Assembly (NCBI RefSeq): GCF_900142605.1
Contig: NZ_FRBL01000001.1
Span: forward strand, 806,001 to 870,000
DNA: 64,000 nucleotides
Direction of reading: 5' to 3'
Origin: Chitinophaga jiangningensis
Lineage (GTDB): Bacteria; Bacteroidota; Bacteroidia; Chitinophagales; Chitinophagaceae
Shown: positions 51,421-60,757 of the stretch, piece by piece
Layout: each line of letters opens with the position of its first letter
How positions within the stretch are numbered: position 1 is the stretch's first letter
Position numbers and translations under genes: made by a program
The notes under the pieces: generated by a model
The model's database searches: none
Told to the model about the DNA's origin: nothing
The model's input: only the letters and a program-made list of their open reading frames with translations

Positions 51421-52443
51421 CTAATTCCTTCCATCTAACAAATTCAAACCTAATTTATCAACCATATATTTCACCGCTAACTGACCTTTAACACTATTTC
51501 CTGCTTTATCTAACGGTGGCGCAAACACGGCTATTGCCAGTTTACCGGGAACAACGGCAATAATGCCGCCGCCCACGCCGCTCTTGCCAGGCAGTCCTGT
51601 GTGGTATACCCAGTCGCCGGTAGAGTCATACAAGCCTTCCGTCATCATATTCGCTAATATTTTAGGGCAGAAATCAGGGTTGATGACTTTTTCCTTTGTC
51701 ACCGGGTTAATACCGTTGTTGGCAAGCGTGCCCGCCATCACTGCCAGGTCTTTGGCATTGGTACCATAGGAGCATGCTTTCGTGTAAAGGTCCACGGACA
51801 TATCTACATCATCATAAAACCTGCCATAAGAATACAGCAACCAGGCGATTGCCCTGTTATGCTGATTGGTAGCGGTTTCCGACTGATAGAGCTTATCTAT
51901 GACAGGTAGTCGGCGCCCTGCAAATTTGGCAAATATGTCATCGATTTTTGCCCATTTTGCAGTTTTGTTGGGGGCCTTCACAAAGCTGTTAGTAGCCATG
52001 GCACCGGCATTTACCAGTGGGTTTACTGCTCTGGCAGGTTCTAACTCTACCGCCAGTACGGAGTTAAATGGCATACCGGTGGCGTTCACGCCAATGCTGT
52101 CTTCTATGGCCTTCTGACCGTTGTCCTGCATAGCCAGGGCCAGTACAAATACTTTTGAAATAGATTCAATACCAAACTCATACTTGGTATCGCCTACCTC
52201 AAAAACTTTTCCGTCGGCGGTGCACACCACGATGCCATATAGTTTGGGGTCCACATCCGCCAGGTAGGGAATATAATTGGCGTTGGCTCCGCCGGAAGCA
52301 TTCTTGAATTTATCATACGCCTCGTTCATGGCTGCACGGATATTAGCTTCTGTGAGCCCTGGTTTTGCCTTCTGCGCCATCAAACTGCCAGCTTGGAGCA
52401 GTAAACATATCAATGCGCAGATAACAGTGTACATGCTTTTCAT
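51421..52443 (-). CDS. glsA: Exported glutaminase A
   Basis: A 340-aa serine-dependent beta-lactamase-fold glutaminase that hydrolyses glutamine to glutamate and ammonia. Family motifs are YIPYLADVDPKLYGIVVCTADG, the catalytic Ser-x-x-Lys in GIESISKVFVLAL, NPLVNAGAM, NNGINPVTKEKV and GLPGKSGVGGGIIAVVPG. The N-terminus MKSMYTVICALICLLLQAGSLMAQ is a Sec signal peptide, so unlike E. coli YbaS it should act in the periplasm. It is the last gene of the run gadB, gadC, porin, glsA. The ammonia released would neutralise acid directly and the glutamate would feed the antiporter. Confidence 0.93.
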   Translation of the reverse strand: MKSMYTVICALICLLLQAGSLMAQKAKPGLTEANIRAAMNEAYDKFKNASGGANANYIPYLADVDPKLYGIVVCTADGKVFEVGDTKYEFGIESISKVFVLALAMQDNGQKAIEDSIGVNATGMPFNSVLAVELEPARAVNPLVNAGAMATNSFVKAPNKTAKWAKIDDIFAKFAGRRLPVIDKLYQSETATNQHNRAIAWLLYSYGRFYDDVDMSVDLYTKACSYGTNAKDLAVMAGTLANNGINPVTKEKVINPDFCPKILANMMTEGLYDSTGDWVYHTGLPGKSGVGGGIIAVVPGKLAIAVFAPPLDKAGNSVKGQLAVKYMVDKLGLNLLDGRN

Positions 52444-52453
52444 AAGGAGTGTT

Positions 52454-53743
52454 TTAAAATTTGTACATCATTGATAGCTGGAGCCGGCTATTGTCGCCAC
52501 TCTGGTCATCAATCGTGATATGTTTGCCATAGAGATATTCCAGGCCGAATTTCACAAAGGAAGATGGATAATAGAGCAGGTTCAGCACCCCGTACTGGGT
52601 GGATTTAAAGTCTGTAACCGGCTGCCATTGCTGGTTGTCCAGCTTGAGATAACCATAGCCGAGCGAAGTGCTGAGCTTGTCGCTCCACCAGTGGTCATAA
52701 AAGCCCATGAGACCCAGTACCGGTATGGTTTTGAGTGCGGTCTGACTCTTTGCCACCGCGTCGTAGCCACCGCCTCCCAGGTCATTAAAATACCTGGAAA
52801 TGCCCTGGCCATAAGTAGCCTGGTACACGAAGTTATCCTTATTACGTTTGCTTACTTCGATTGTACCCGTCAGGTTAAAACCCCAGCCTATATCGGTGGT
52901 GGTGTTATCCGCGGCCGTTTGATAGGAGATGGGGTGTAATAACCCTGCCAGCTGTATGTGGCTGCCTTCAGTGAAATTGCAGCGGTACTGTGCTACTACA
53001 TCGGGGTAAAGTGTACGGGATGAAAGGCCGGAGTCTGCAGGATATTTCACATCGCTGCCGGGGTTTTCCAGGGAAAATGCCAGCGTTGCTTTCCGCGTAA
53101 GCGGCTGTGTATATCTTACCTGGATCTGGCGCACAAATACCATGGCATTTGGTCCCTCGTAATCCAGGGTATTGGGGAACACATCTATGTCCATAAAGCC
53201 GGACCAGTACTGCCCTGCACCCCATCTGCCCACCTGGCCCCAGGCGTGGCGGAGGCGGGGTACGGAGGAGCCGTCGGGATTAAACAGGTCAAATTCCAGG
53301 ATGGTTTTGAGCTTGCCTAATTTGGTATCCGATTCCGATCCGATGGTAAGCCTGGTTTGCCGGGGCGAAAAAGCCAGGTTGCCACGGGAGAGATTATTTA
53401 TTGGAATACTGGCAGGCACAAACGCCTGTGTATTACCCGGTTGCTTGAAATCATAAATGAAATCCGCCTGGATAAACCCGCCTATAGTCAGTTTGGTATT
53501 ATTCAGGTCGGCTACTACAAACCCGCCATAGCGGCCGGATTCCAATGCACTCCTTGTTTGGGAGCGACTCTCAGGCTGTGGCCGGATATTGCGTTGCTGA
53601 ATCCTGTCTACTTTGGCCTCGAGGCTATCTATTCTCCGCAGGAGGCTGTCGGTATCTACCTGAGCCTGCAAAGGCCCGGCTATCAACAACCCGAGTATAC
53701 TGCCGAATAAAATACCACTCGCAAACCGAAGGTATTTACCCAT
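52454..53743 (-). CDS. DcaP-like outer-membrane porin
   Basis: A 429-aa beta-barrel protein. A signal peptide (about 1-28, ending PLQAQ) is followed by a short coiled coil (LLRRIDSLEAKVDRIQQRN), as in trimeric DcaP porins. The barrel opens with LTIGGFIQADFIYDFKQPG and has AFSPRQTRLTIGSESDTKLGKLKTILEFDLF, the most conserved DcaP stretch, and ends LQLSMMYKF. It lies 10 bp before the exported glutaminase and 18 bp after the antiporter. It may admit glutamine or other small solutes across the outer membrane; that substrate is an inference from context. Confidence 0.85.
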   Translation of the reverse strand: MGKYLRFASGILFGSILGLLIAGPLQAQVDTDSLLRRIDSLEAKVDRIQQRNIRPQPESRSQTRSALESGRYGGFVVADLNNTKLTIGGFIQADFIYDFKQPGNTQAFVPASIPINNLSRGNLAFSPRQTRLTIGSESDTKLGKLKTILEFDLFNPDGSSVPRLRHAWGQVGRWGAGQYWSGFMDIDVFPNTLDYEGPNAMVFVRQIQVRYTQPLTRKATLAFSLENPGSDVKYPADSGLSSRTLYPDVVAQYRCNFTEGSHIQLAGLLHPISYQTAADNTTTDIGWGFNLTGTIEVSKRNKDNFVYQATYGQGISRYFNDLGGGGYDAVAKSQTALKTIPVLGLMGFYDHWWSDKLSTSLGYGYLKLDNQQWQPVTDFKSTQYGVLNLLYYPSSFVKFGLEYLYGKHITIDDQSGDNSRLQLSMMYKF

Positions 53744-53761
53744 AATATCTGTTTTTATTTT

Positions 53762-55201
53762 TTAGAGATGTGTGTGCGGCTTTTTGGCAATTATCAGCGG
53801 AATCGCCACAAATATCACCGTACCACCAGCCACCATGGCTACGTAGGAAGCCGGACTGCCCACGGGCAACTGCGTTGGCGGGAAAAATGCCACCACAAAA
53901 GAAAACAGGGTAGCCACAAAACCAATTCCCGCGAAAAACCACATGCCTGCATTGCCTCCAGGTACTTTATAAGTCCTCGGTAAATCAGGTTCCGTATACC
54001 TCAGCTTGATACCTGCTGCATACATCATCAGGTACATAATCAGGTATAAACCGATGGTGAGGGCACTCAACAGGAAAAAGGCCACACTTACATTATCCAT
54101 AAAGAAATAAAGGGACGATAGGATCGTTACGATGCAACCCTGTACGATAAGGATATTCACCTGCACGCCATTTGCATTGGTTTTAGACCAGAAGGGCGGT
54201 AACACACCTTCCTTGGCTGTCCACAACAAACCACGGCTGGGGCCGGAAATCCACGATGTAACCCCCGCCAGCACACCAAAGGCCGCCAGGATGCCAATGA
54301 TACTTGTGGCCCACGGCACACCTACCTTGGTAAAGATCACCCGGAAAGCCTCCATCAAACCGGCCTGCAAGTCAATCTGATCGTAAGGCAATACAGTAGC
54401 TACAGCCAGTGAGCCAAAGGTGAAGAGGGCAAAGATGATAATACCTGCAAGCAATACAGATTTGGGAAAATCCTTCTGCGGATTGTCTAACTCCTGCGCA
54501 TGTACGGCATGTACTTCCACACCGGCAAACAACAGGAGGATACCGGCCAGGAAGGCGATGTCACCTACACCGCCGATAAATGGAAAGAGGCGTGGATGCA
54601 GTCTGCCATCCACCTCCTTCACTATACTGGCCACGTTTTCCTGTGGATGAAGGAATTGAATTTCATCTCCCTTAAGAATATAAACAATAGCAATCAGGAT
54701 GATGACAACTCCCGGAATTACGGTACCCACTACAAACCCATAACTGGTGACTTTACTGATCAGATCAGTGCCTTTAAAAGCCAGCAGGGTAGCCAGCCAA
54801 TAAATAATAATGGAAAAGACACCCACAAATGTTCCGTTGTTGGCCAGCTCCGGTTTACCGATGGTATAACCTATACAGGCTGCGGCGAAGGCCAGCACCG
54901 TGGGATACCAGACCACATTTTGAATCCATTGCAGCCAGATGGCCAGAAATCCCATGCGGGAGCCATATGCAGCCTTGATCCACGTGTACACACCACCACC
55001 CTTGTTACTGAAAGCACTGCCTAGTTCGGCCGCCACCAGCGACGCCGGTATGAGGTATAAAAATGTAGCAAAACCGATGTAAAAAAACATGGTAAGCTCC
55101 TCTTTCGCCATCATGGGTAGTCCACGTAAGCTGATCACCGCAGCAGCGGTCATCAGGGCCAGACTAACGTATGTTATTTTGCTGGATGAAGTTGCAGCCA
55201 T
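53762..55201 (-). CDS. gadC: Glutamate/GABA antiporter (APC superfamily)
   Basis: A 479-aa inner-membrane exchanger, predicted with 12 helices, importing glutamate and exporting GABA. Features are the TM1 region SLALMTAAAVISLRGLPMMAKEEL, the family SNKGGGVYTWIKAAYGSRMGFLAIWLQWIQNVVWYPTVLAF segment, and EVHAVHAQELDNPQKDFPKS in the TM6-7 region. It ends soon after the last helix (IAKKPHTHL). The E. coli protein is about 30 residues longer and its C-terminal plug closes the pore at neutral pH; that plug appears missing here. The gene lies 89 bp after gadB, separated by a stem-loop. Confidence 0.92.
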   Translation of the reverse strand: MAATSSSKITYVSLALMTAAAVISLRGLPMMAKEELTMFFYIGFATFLYLIPASLVAAELGSAFSNKGGGVYTWIKAAYGSRMGFLAIWLQWIQNVVWYPTVLAFAAACIGYTIGKPELANNGTFVGVFSIIIYWLATLLAFKGTDLISKVTSYGFVVGTVIPGVVIILIAIVYILKGDEIQFLHPQENVASIVKEVDGRLHPRLFPFIGGVGDIAFLAGILLLFAGVEVHAVHAQELDNPQKDFPKSVLLAGIIIFALFTFGSLAVATVLPYDQIDLQAGLMEAFRVIFTKVGVPWATSIIGILAAFGVLAGVTSWISGPSRGLLWTAKEGVLPPFWSKTNANGVQVNILIVQGCIVTILSSLYFFMDNVSVAFFLLSALTIGLYLIMYLMMYAAGIKLRYTEPDLPRTYKVPGGNAGMWFFAGIGFVATLFSFVVAFFPPTQLPVGSPASYVAMVAGGTVIFVAIPLIIAKKPHTHL

Positions 55202-55232
55202 ATTCAGAAACAGTTTGAATGCGTTAAAAAAC

Positions 55233-55278
55233 GCTGGCAGCCAATAACAAGCCTTACGGATTGTTACTAACTGCCAGC
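55233..55278 (-). promoter_or_regulatory. Intercistronic stem-loop between gadB and gadC
   Basis: The outer stem is GCTGGCAG (55233-55240) with CTGCCAGC (55271-55278), and the inner stem TAACAA (55245-55250) with TTGTTA (55261-55266). There is no T run, so it is more likely an mRNA-processing or attenuation structure than a full terminator. Confidence 0.6.
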
Positions 55279-55290
55279 ATGAGTTTTACT

Positions 55291-56700
55291 TTAGTTATGT
55301 GCATAACCTCCGGCTTCTTCCCTGGTGAGAGGAACAGAAATCGGGTGTTTTTGGAAGTAGTCAATAGCTCGTTTGATATCATTGATCAGCAGATCAGCCA
55401 TATCCCTGCTGAATCCATGCCGCACCAGCACACGCTGTATCACCACATCACCCATATTGGATGGTAATGGATATGCGGCTATCTGCCATCCCCTCATACG
55501 TAAACGATCACTCAAATCATATAGGGAAAAACCAGGATTCAGACCCTCTTTGATACGCCAGGAAGCTCCCGGCAATCCACCACGGCCATCATAGAACAAA
55601 TCAAACAAACCGAGTTCTTTGATGGCATCGGCGATATATTGGGCGTGCGACATATTCGCTTCCATTATTTTTTTGTAGCCCTCCCTTCCCAGGCGCAGGA
55701 AGTTGTAATACTGGGCAACAATCTGCCCGCCCGGACGGGAGAAGTTCAGGGCAAACGTAGGCATATTACCTCCCAGGTAGTTCACATTGAAGATGAGTTC
55801 TTCCGGCAGGTCAGTACGGTCGCGCCAGATCACCCAACCTACTCCCAGTGGCGACAAGCCATATTTATGCCCCGAAGCATTAATGGACTTCACCCTTGGC
55901 AGGCGGAAATCCCAAAGTAGGTCCGGGGTAATGAATGGGGCAATAAAAGCACCGCTGGCCGCATCAATATGCATCGGAATATTCAGGCCTGTTTCTTTTT
56001 CATGTTTATCCAGGGCATCGCTTATCAGCTTCACATCTTCATACATGCAGGTGAAAGTAACGCCTAACGTAGGAACCACGCCGATCGTGTTTTCGTCGAT
56101 TCTGCTGATCACATCCTCTGGTTGCATGGTCAGCTTACCTGGCTCCAGTGGAATTTCTCTCAGCTCCACATCAAAATAACGGGCAAATTTATGCCAGCAT
56201 ATCTGCACGGCACCGCATATCAGGTTTGGTTTGGAATCATCTTTGCCGGCGGCTTTGCGTTTTTTACGCCATTGCCATTTCAGGGCCAGGCCGCCCAGCA
56301 TTGCTGCTTCGCTGGAACCGGTGGTACTACAACCAATAGTGGTGGTAGCCGCAGGCGAATTAAACAGATCTGCGAGAATGTTTACGCAACGCGCCTCAAT
56401 GGCCGCTGTTTGCGGATACTCATCTTTATCGATCATGTTTTTATCGATGCAGTCGTCCATCAGCTTATGCACCTCTTCATCCATCCAGGTTTGGCAAAAT
56501 GTAGCGAGGTTTTGTTTAGAGTTACCATCCAGCAGCAGCTCATCTTTCAACAAGGCGTACACATTTTCAGGCAGATGGGAAGTTTCGGGCATTTTATTTA
56601 ACTGTATTCCCTCCCGCATGTAAGGTGAGGTGTAAATGTCTTCGCCTAAATGGGGCTTGTCTGACCCATTGCTCTGGTGTTTAAAAATCTGTAAGGGCAT
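55291..56700 (-). CDS. gadB: Glutamate decarboxylase
   Basis: A 469-aa PLP enzyme converting glutamate plus a proton to GABA and CO2, the proton-consuming step of acid resistance. The PLP lysine is Lys279 in SINASGHKYGL (E. coli GadB Lys276). The cofactor/substrate region has HIDAASGAFIAPF, TTTIGCSTTGSSEAAMLGGLALKW and FSRPGGQIVAQYYNFLRLG. Length matches the E. coli enzyme. The C-terminus keeps a His in the final residues (GGYAHN), the position that blocks the active site at neutral pH in E. coli. First gene of the operon running on to gadC, porin and glsA. Confidence 0.95.
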   Translation of the reverse strand: MPLQIFKHQSNGSDKPHLGEDIYTSPYMREGIQLNKMPETSHLPENVYALLKDELLLDGNSKQNLATFCQTWMDEEVHKLMDDCIDKNMIDKDEYPQTAAIEARCVNILADLFNSPAATTTIGCSTTGSSEAAMLGGLALKWQWRKKRKAAGKDDSKPNLICGAVQICWHKFARYFDVELREIPLEPGKLTMQPEDVISRIDENTIGVVPTLGVTFTCMYEDVKLISDALDKHEKETGLNIPMHIDAASGAFIAPFITPDLLWDFRLPRVKSINASGHKYGLSPLGVGWVIWRDRTDLPEELIFNVNYLGGNMPTFALNFSRPGGQIVAQYYNFLRLGREGYKKIMEANMSHAQYIADAIKELGLFDLFYDGRGGLPGASWRIKEGLNPGFSLYDLSDRLRMRGWQIAAYPLPSNMGDVVIQRVLVRHGFSRDMADLLINDIKRAIDYFQKHPISVPLTREEAGGYAHN

Positions 56701-56813
56701 AATCGACCATTTTGATTTAGTGATTAAAAGATGCAGGTTTCCGCGGTTTCATAGCAGCGCCATAGCAGGGAATAGGACTATAAAAAACGACGATTTGTGC
56801 GCGCTGACTAAGA

Positions 56814-56827
56814 GAACACATGTGTTC
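56814..56827. promoter_or_regulatory. 14-bp palindrome upstream of gadB
   Basis: GAACACATGTGTTC is a perfect palindrome 114 bp upstream of the gadB ATG and 121 bp from the small gene at 56948. It shares the AACACAT/ATGTGTT half-site with the palindrome at 36745-36764, though centre spacing differs by 2 bp. The rest of the 56701-56947 gap is AT-rich. Confidence 0.4.
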
Positions 56828-56947
56828 CGAAAATGTTCATACACAACAAAATGGAGACGAGCCGTATTAAATTTTCAAAAAAAATAGTTCGTTGTTCAAC
56901 TAAATTCAACCTCAGGCGTTATAGGCGGAAAGTAATTTCGTATTCAC

Positions 56948-57202
56948 ATGGATTGGGATGAGATCTTAGATCCTTTTTCACAAGATTTTCAGCAGGCAAT
57001 GGAAGAACAATTAAGGATAGTAAATGTACAGGATGGTTTGGTTACTGCCGCCAACGCCCTGGTTAAAGCACATTTTCCCTCAGCGGAAAAATTATCGGCA
57101 CAGGCGCAGAAAAAGCTGCAGCGGGTGATCATCAGCCAGTCCGTTCAGATGGCCAACGCTATTCATGAAGCGATGCAGCAGGGCCCTGCTGAAGAGGAAT
57201 GA
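56948..57202 (+). CDS. Small hypothetical protein, 84 aa
   Basis: A soluble acidic protein without a recognised family. It begins MDWDEILDPFSQDFQQAMEEQ, is predicted mainly helical (IVNVQDGLVTAANALVKAHF; KLSAQAQKKLQRVIISQSVQMANAIHEAMQQ) and ends in an acidic tail. There is no signal peptide or membrane segment. It is divergent from gadB and converges on the DUF4249 gene with 9 bp between stops. Codon use and composition look like a genuine gene. Confidence 0.65.
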   Translation: MDWDEILDPFSQDFQQAMEEQLRIVNVQDGLVTAANALVKAHFPSAEKLSAQAQKKLQRVIISQSVQMANAIHEAMQQGPAEEE

Positions 57203-57211
57203 ATAAACCTA

Positions 57212-58069
57212 TTAGTCAACTTTAAAAACCAACTGTTTCGTATTTATGCCAGCTACTATACCATAGCCATTCAGCACATTAGAGAACACTCTTATCGGCT
57301 CAGACACAATTACGCCGCTATTCCCCTGTTGCAAGGCAACGGTACGCAGGTACGACCATGCGTTGTGGGTTAATGCGGTGACTTCCACCATCAGGCTATC
57401 CGACTGGTTAATGGGGTCCTGCGTTTGTAATACAAAGGTGAGTTCGCGCCCGTCGAAACGGCTGTCGTCCATGATCAGACTCGTGCTGTTGCCGTTGGCG
57501 ATGATGTCGATCAGGTTATTATTAAACGCCGGATCGAGGCGAAAAAGTAATGCACTTTTGGCGGCGTTGTTTTCTACTGTAAATACCCGCAAGCGATAAT
57601 AATTGCCTGTACCCGGATGATCCTTCAGGATGAATTTTATCCTGGTGGAGGACTTTTGTGCGCTACCATCCCTGGCCTGCGGTGCTGCGGGAAGGGTATC
57701 ATATGCGGATACGGCTTGTAAACCACTGCTGGCAGCACTTATATTGTATTGCAATCCAGCCTTTGCAGGCATACCCGAAACAAAAAACCGGCGGCCGGCG
57801 ATAGTCTGTAACACCACCGGCAACACGGAACCATCGCTGGCGGCAATGTTTACCTGCGCACCTGCTTCTTCTTTAAAGGCGGTTTCATCATACACACTCA
57901 CAGGCACGCTGCGGGTAACTCTCACGTAAATCAGGCTATCCGGTTGTATGAAGGTATTCATCACCAACTTGTCCCCGTCGTAGGCAATTTCAATATTCAC
58001 CCGCTTTTCACAGGAACACCATAATATTACTAACGCGAACGCATATATGAAAAACACCAACTTCTTCAT
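57212..58069 (-). CDS. DUF4249-family lipoprotein
   Basis: A 285-aa predicted outer-membrane lipoprotein with a signal peptide whose Cys lies in LWCSCEKR. Family hallmarks are the RVNIEIAYDGDKLVMNTFIQPDSLIYVRVTRSVPV start and the later beta-sandwich with FILKDHPGTGNYYRLRVF. DUF4249 proteins are encoded right after a TonB-dependent receptor, as here (4 bp). They are thought to play a SusD-like role as surface accessory to a receptor, though ligand and mechanism are unproven. Last gene of the sigma-FecR-receptor operon. Confidence 0.88.
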   Translation of the reverse strand: MKKLVFFIYAFALVILWCSCEKRVNIEIAYDGDKLVMNTFIQPDSLIYVRVTRSVPVSVYDETAFKEEAGAQVNIAASDGSVLPVVLQTIAGRRFFVSGMPAKAGLQYNISAASSGLQAVSAYDTLPAAPQARDGSAQKSSTRIKFILKDHPGTGNYYRLRVFTVENNAAKSALLFRLDPAFNNNLIDIIANGNSTSLIMDDSRFDGRELTFVLQTQDPINQSDSLMVEVTALTHNAWSYLRTVALQQGNSGVIVSEPIRVFSNVLNGYGIVAGINTKQLVFKVD

Positions 58070-58072
58070 AAA

Positions 58073-60706
58073 CTAAAATTTAACTGAATAAGTTACACTG
58101 GGTAAAATGGGTAGTATCACTACTTTGGAGAGATAACGCTGCTTTGCCTCATCATCTCTTTTTACGTAGTAATAGAAAGGATTTTTATGATTATAGACGT
58201 TAATGACGCTGAAGTTCCAGGTGCGGCTCCATTTGGGCCGTTGCTTCGTCCAGTTAATGCCTATATCCAGCCGATGCGAGTTTTCCGTACGGTAATTATA
58301 CCGGTTACCATAACGATCAATTGAGTTACCAGGGCCGCTTACCGGGTCCCAAGGCGAGCCGGTTTCAATACCTTCATAACTGGCCACCGGCAAAGTCATT
58401 GGCGAGCCGGTAGTAAATCGCCAGGACGCAGAGAAATCCCAGTTTTTACTTAACACCTGGTTGAATACCACTTCTACATCATGGCGATGATCATATTTAT
58501 ACGGGAAGATTTTACCGCCGTTGATGTCTGCAAATCGCCTGGTGCTCCACGACAACGTGTAACCAATCCAGCCGGTGGTGTTCCCCTTTTTCTTAGCTAC
58601 CATCACTTCCCCTCCATAGCTCCAGCCACGCCCCACGCTTACCTGGTCTTCCCAGCGAAGCAGGTCCGGTGTGATAAAGCCCATCGGATCACGGAGCTCA
58701 ATCATGTTATGCATATTCTTGTAATAGCCTTCCAGCGTAAATTCATAGACCTGCCGGTTGCTGGTTTTGGCAATCCCCAGCGCCACCTGGCGGGACGACA
58801 TGGGCGCCACCCGGTCGGTTGCCGGCACCCAGATGTCTGTAGGCAGCGAGGTTCCATAGTTGGACAACAGGTGAATATATTGATTCATCTGCGTGTAAGC
58901 GGCCTTGAAAGCCCAGTTTTTCGGCAGCATATAACGCAGGCCCAATCGAGGTTGCAGACTATGATACAATTTCCCTGACACCAAAAATCCGGATGCATGG
59001 ATACCCACATTCACAAAAAAGGAGGGCGTCAGCTGCCACTCGTCCTCGATGTATAGCAGCATTTCTGCAGCCGTATTCTGCGGCCCGTTGGCCATAGTAT
59101 CCAATGGTGTTACTGATCCGGTTTTATCCGCAAAGGTGGACATGGATGGCTTAAAGTCATGGATATTCACCGCTGTGCCAAACCGTACCCCATGATCCGG
59201 CGAAGGGCGGTAATCGAAGTCCGCGCGCACGCCTGCAATCTCCATCCTGGAACGGTAAGTGCCTACCTGGTCGATCAGTTCATTGGCAGCCGGCAGTATG
59301 TACTTGTAGCCGATCTGCGTACTGAAGGAATAGGTGGAGTAATTGAGACTGATATTTGAAAACAGTCTGGGGCCGTAAATATGGTTCCAGCGCAAAGCCC
59401 CGATGGTATTGCCCCAGCTCACATCAAAACCGCTGCTGATCATATTGATCTTTGCGGTATCGGGGATACTGGTTGAATCCAGGTGGAGGTTCATTTTATC
59501 TTCCCCGGTATAAAAGCTCAGGTATAGCCGGTCTTTGGGAGAGAAGATATGATTCACTTTAGCATTGATATCGTAAAAGTAGGCAGATAAATCAGCTTCG
59601 TTTTTTTCGTCGTCTTCCAGCCGGATCAGGGAATTGTACACCAGGTCGGGATATGATCTGCGGGCCGATACAATGAAGGACGTTTTATCCTTTATGATGG
59701 GGCCTTCCAGGTCGAACTTAGTGGAAATGAGGCCAATGGCTGCATCACCGTGGTAGTTTTTCATATCCCCGTCCTTCAGGGTAATATCCACCACGGAAGA
59801 AAGCCGGCCGCCGAACCTGGCCGGAAATGCGCCTTTGTAGAGGTCGGTGGATTTTACCACATCCGGATTGATAAGTGAAAATATTCCGAAGAAATGGGAA
59901 AAATTAAAGATAGGGGAGCCATCGAGCAGGATAAGGTTTTGATCAGGACTGCCTCCGCGTACGTGGAGGCCGGAAACGCCATCCATACCACCACTTACGC
60001 CAGGTATGGCTTGGAGGGTACGTATCAGGTCGGCGTCGCCGAGGAGGCGTGGCGTTTTATTTACTGCTGCCGAGGAGATGTTGACCTTACTCATCTGTGT
60101 CTGGTTTTGCAGGTTGTTGCCTTCTGTTCCTGACACTACTACCTCTTTTAGATGGGTGGTTGACTCCAGTGAGATTTCGATAGTTCTGTCGTTTTGGGGA
60201 AATTGTTGCCACTGTGGCTGGTACCCTATAAACGACACGACTACACTGCTGGTATCTTTGGTGGTGGTGAAGCTAAAGAAACCGTATTGATTGGTAACAG
60301 TGCCTTGTTTCAGCGTGGGCGACCAGATGGTGGCGCCGGGGAGCCGCTCACCCGTAGCGGCATCTTTCACATAGCCGTTGATGGTGCGTGTAGTGCGGTT
60401 GTCGGGTAGGAGCACGAGGAGGTCGCCTACCCTGGTAAACTTAATATTATCGGGGGCAAAGAGATCTTCCAGCACCGTTTTCAGGCGTTGGTTATGGACA
60501 GTTACTGTTACTTTCCTGGATAAATTGACAAGGTCGCGGCTATAAGAAAAATGGATTCCGTAATTTTTTTCCAGCAGCTCGCATACGGTTTGCAAAGATT
60601 GGTGCTGCACTACTACCGTCACCTTCGTTTGCCAATCCCATCCCAGAACCTGCAGCGGTAAGCTCAACAAAAAGAGCACCGTCAACAGTCTTCCGGTCAA
60701 CGACAT
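58073..60706 (-). CDS. TonB-dependent receptor with STN domain (FecA-like)
   Basis: An 877-aa outer-membrane receptor. A signal peptide (about 1-22) is followed by an STN domain (about 28-105: VVVQHQSLQTVCELLEKNYGIHFSYS), a carboxypeptidase-regulatory-like domain (about 108-185: INGYVKDAATGERLPGATIW) and a plug (about 205-320) with LLGDADLIRTLQAIPGV and GLHVRGGSPDQNLILLDGSPI. A roughly 550-residue barrel ends LPSVTYSVKF. It is not SusC-like: it is shorter and lacks the SusC signature plug. The STN domain should signal to the FecR encoded 52 bp upstream. The ligand is unknown; iron or cofactor complexes and peptides are possible. Confidence 0.93.
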   Translation of the reverse strand: MSLTGRLLTVLFLLSLPLQVLGWDWQTKVTVVVQHQSLQTVCELLEKNYGIHFSYSRDLVNLSRKVTVTVHNQRLKTVLEDLFAPDNIKFTRVGDLLVLLPDNRTTRTINGYVKDAATGERLPGATIWSPTLKQGTVTNQYGFFSFTTTKDTSSVVVSFIGYQPQWQQFPQNDRTIEISLESTTHLKEVVVSGTEGNNLQNQTQMSKVNISSAAVNKTPRLLGDADLIRTLQAIPGVSGGMDGVSGLHVRGGSPDQNLILLDGSPIFNFSHFFGIFSLINPDVVKSTDLYKGAFPARFGGRLSSVVDITLKDGDMKNYHGDAAIGLISTKFDLEGPIIKDKTSFIVSARRSYPDLVYNSLIRLEDDEKNEADLSAYFYDINAKVNHIFSPKDRLYLSFYTGEDKMNLHLDSTSIPDTAKINMISSGFDVSWGNTIGALRWNHIYGPRLFSNISLNYSTYSFSTQIGYKYILPAANELIDQVGTYRSRMEIAGVRADFDYRPSPDHGVRFGTAVNIHDFKPSMSTFADKTGSVTPLDTMANGPQNTAAEMLLYIEDEWQLTPSFFVNVGIHASGFLVSGKLYHSLQPRLGLRYMLPKNWAFKAAYTQMNQYIHLLSNYGTSLPTDIWVPATDRVAPMSSRQVALGIAKTSNRQVYEFTLEGYYKNMHNMIELRDPMGFITPDLLRWEDQVSVGRGWSYGGEVMVAKKKGNTTGWIGYTLSWSTRRFADINGGKIFPYKYDHRHDVEVVFNQVLSKNWDFSASWRFTTGSPMTLPVASYEGIETGSPWDPVSGPGNSIDRYGNRYNYRTENSHRLDIGINWTKQRPKWSRTWNFSVINVYNHKNPFYYYVKRDDEAKQRYLSKVVILPILPSVTYSVKF

Positions 60707-60757
60707 AATATTCTTAAATTAAAAGTATGTTTAACAGATTATAGTGATACAGTGCCT

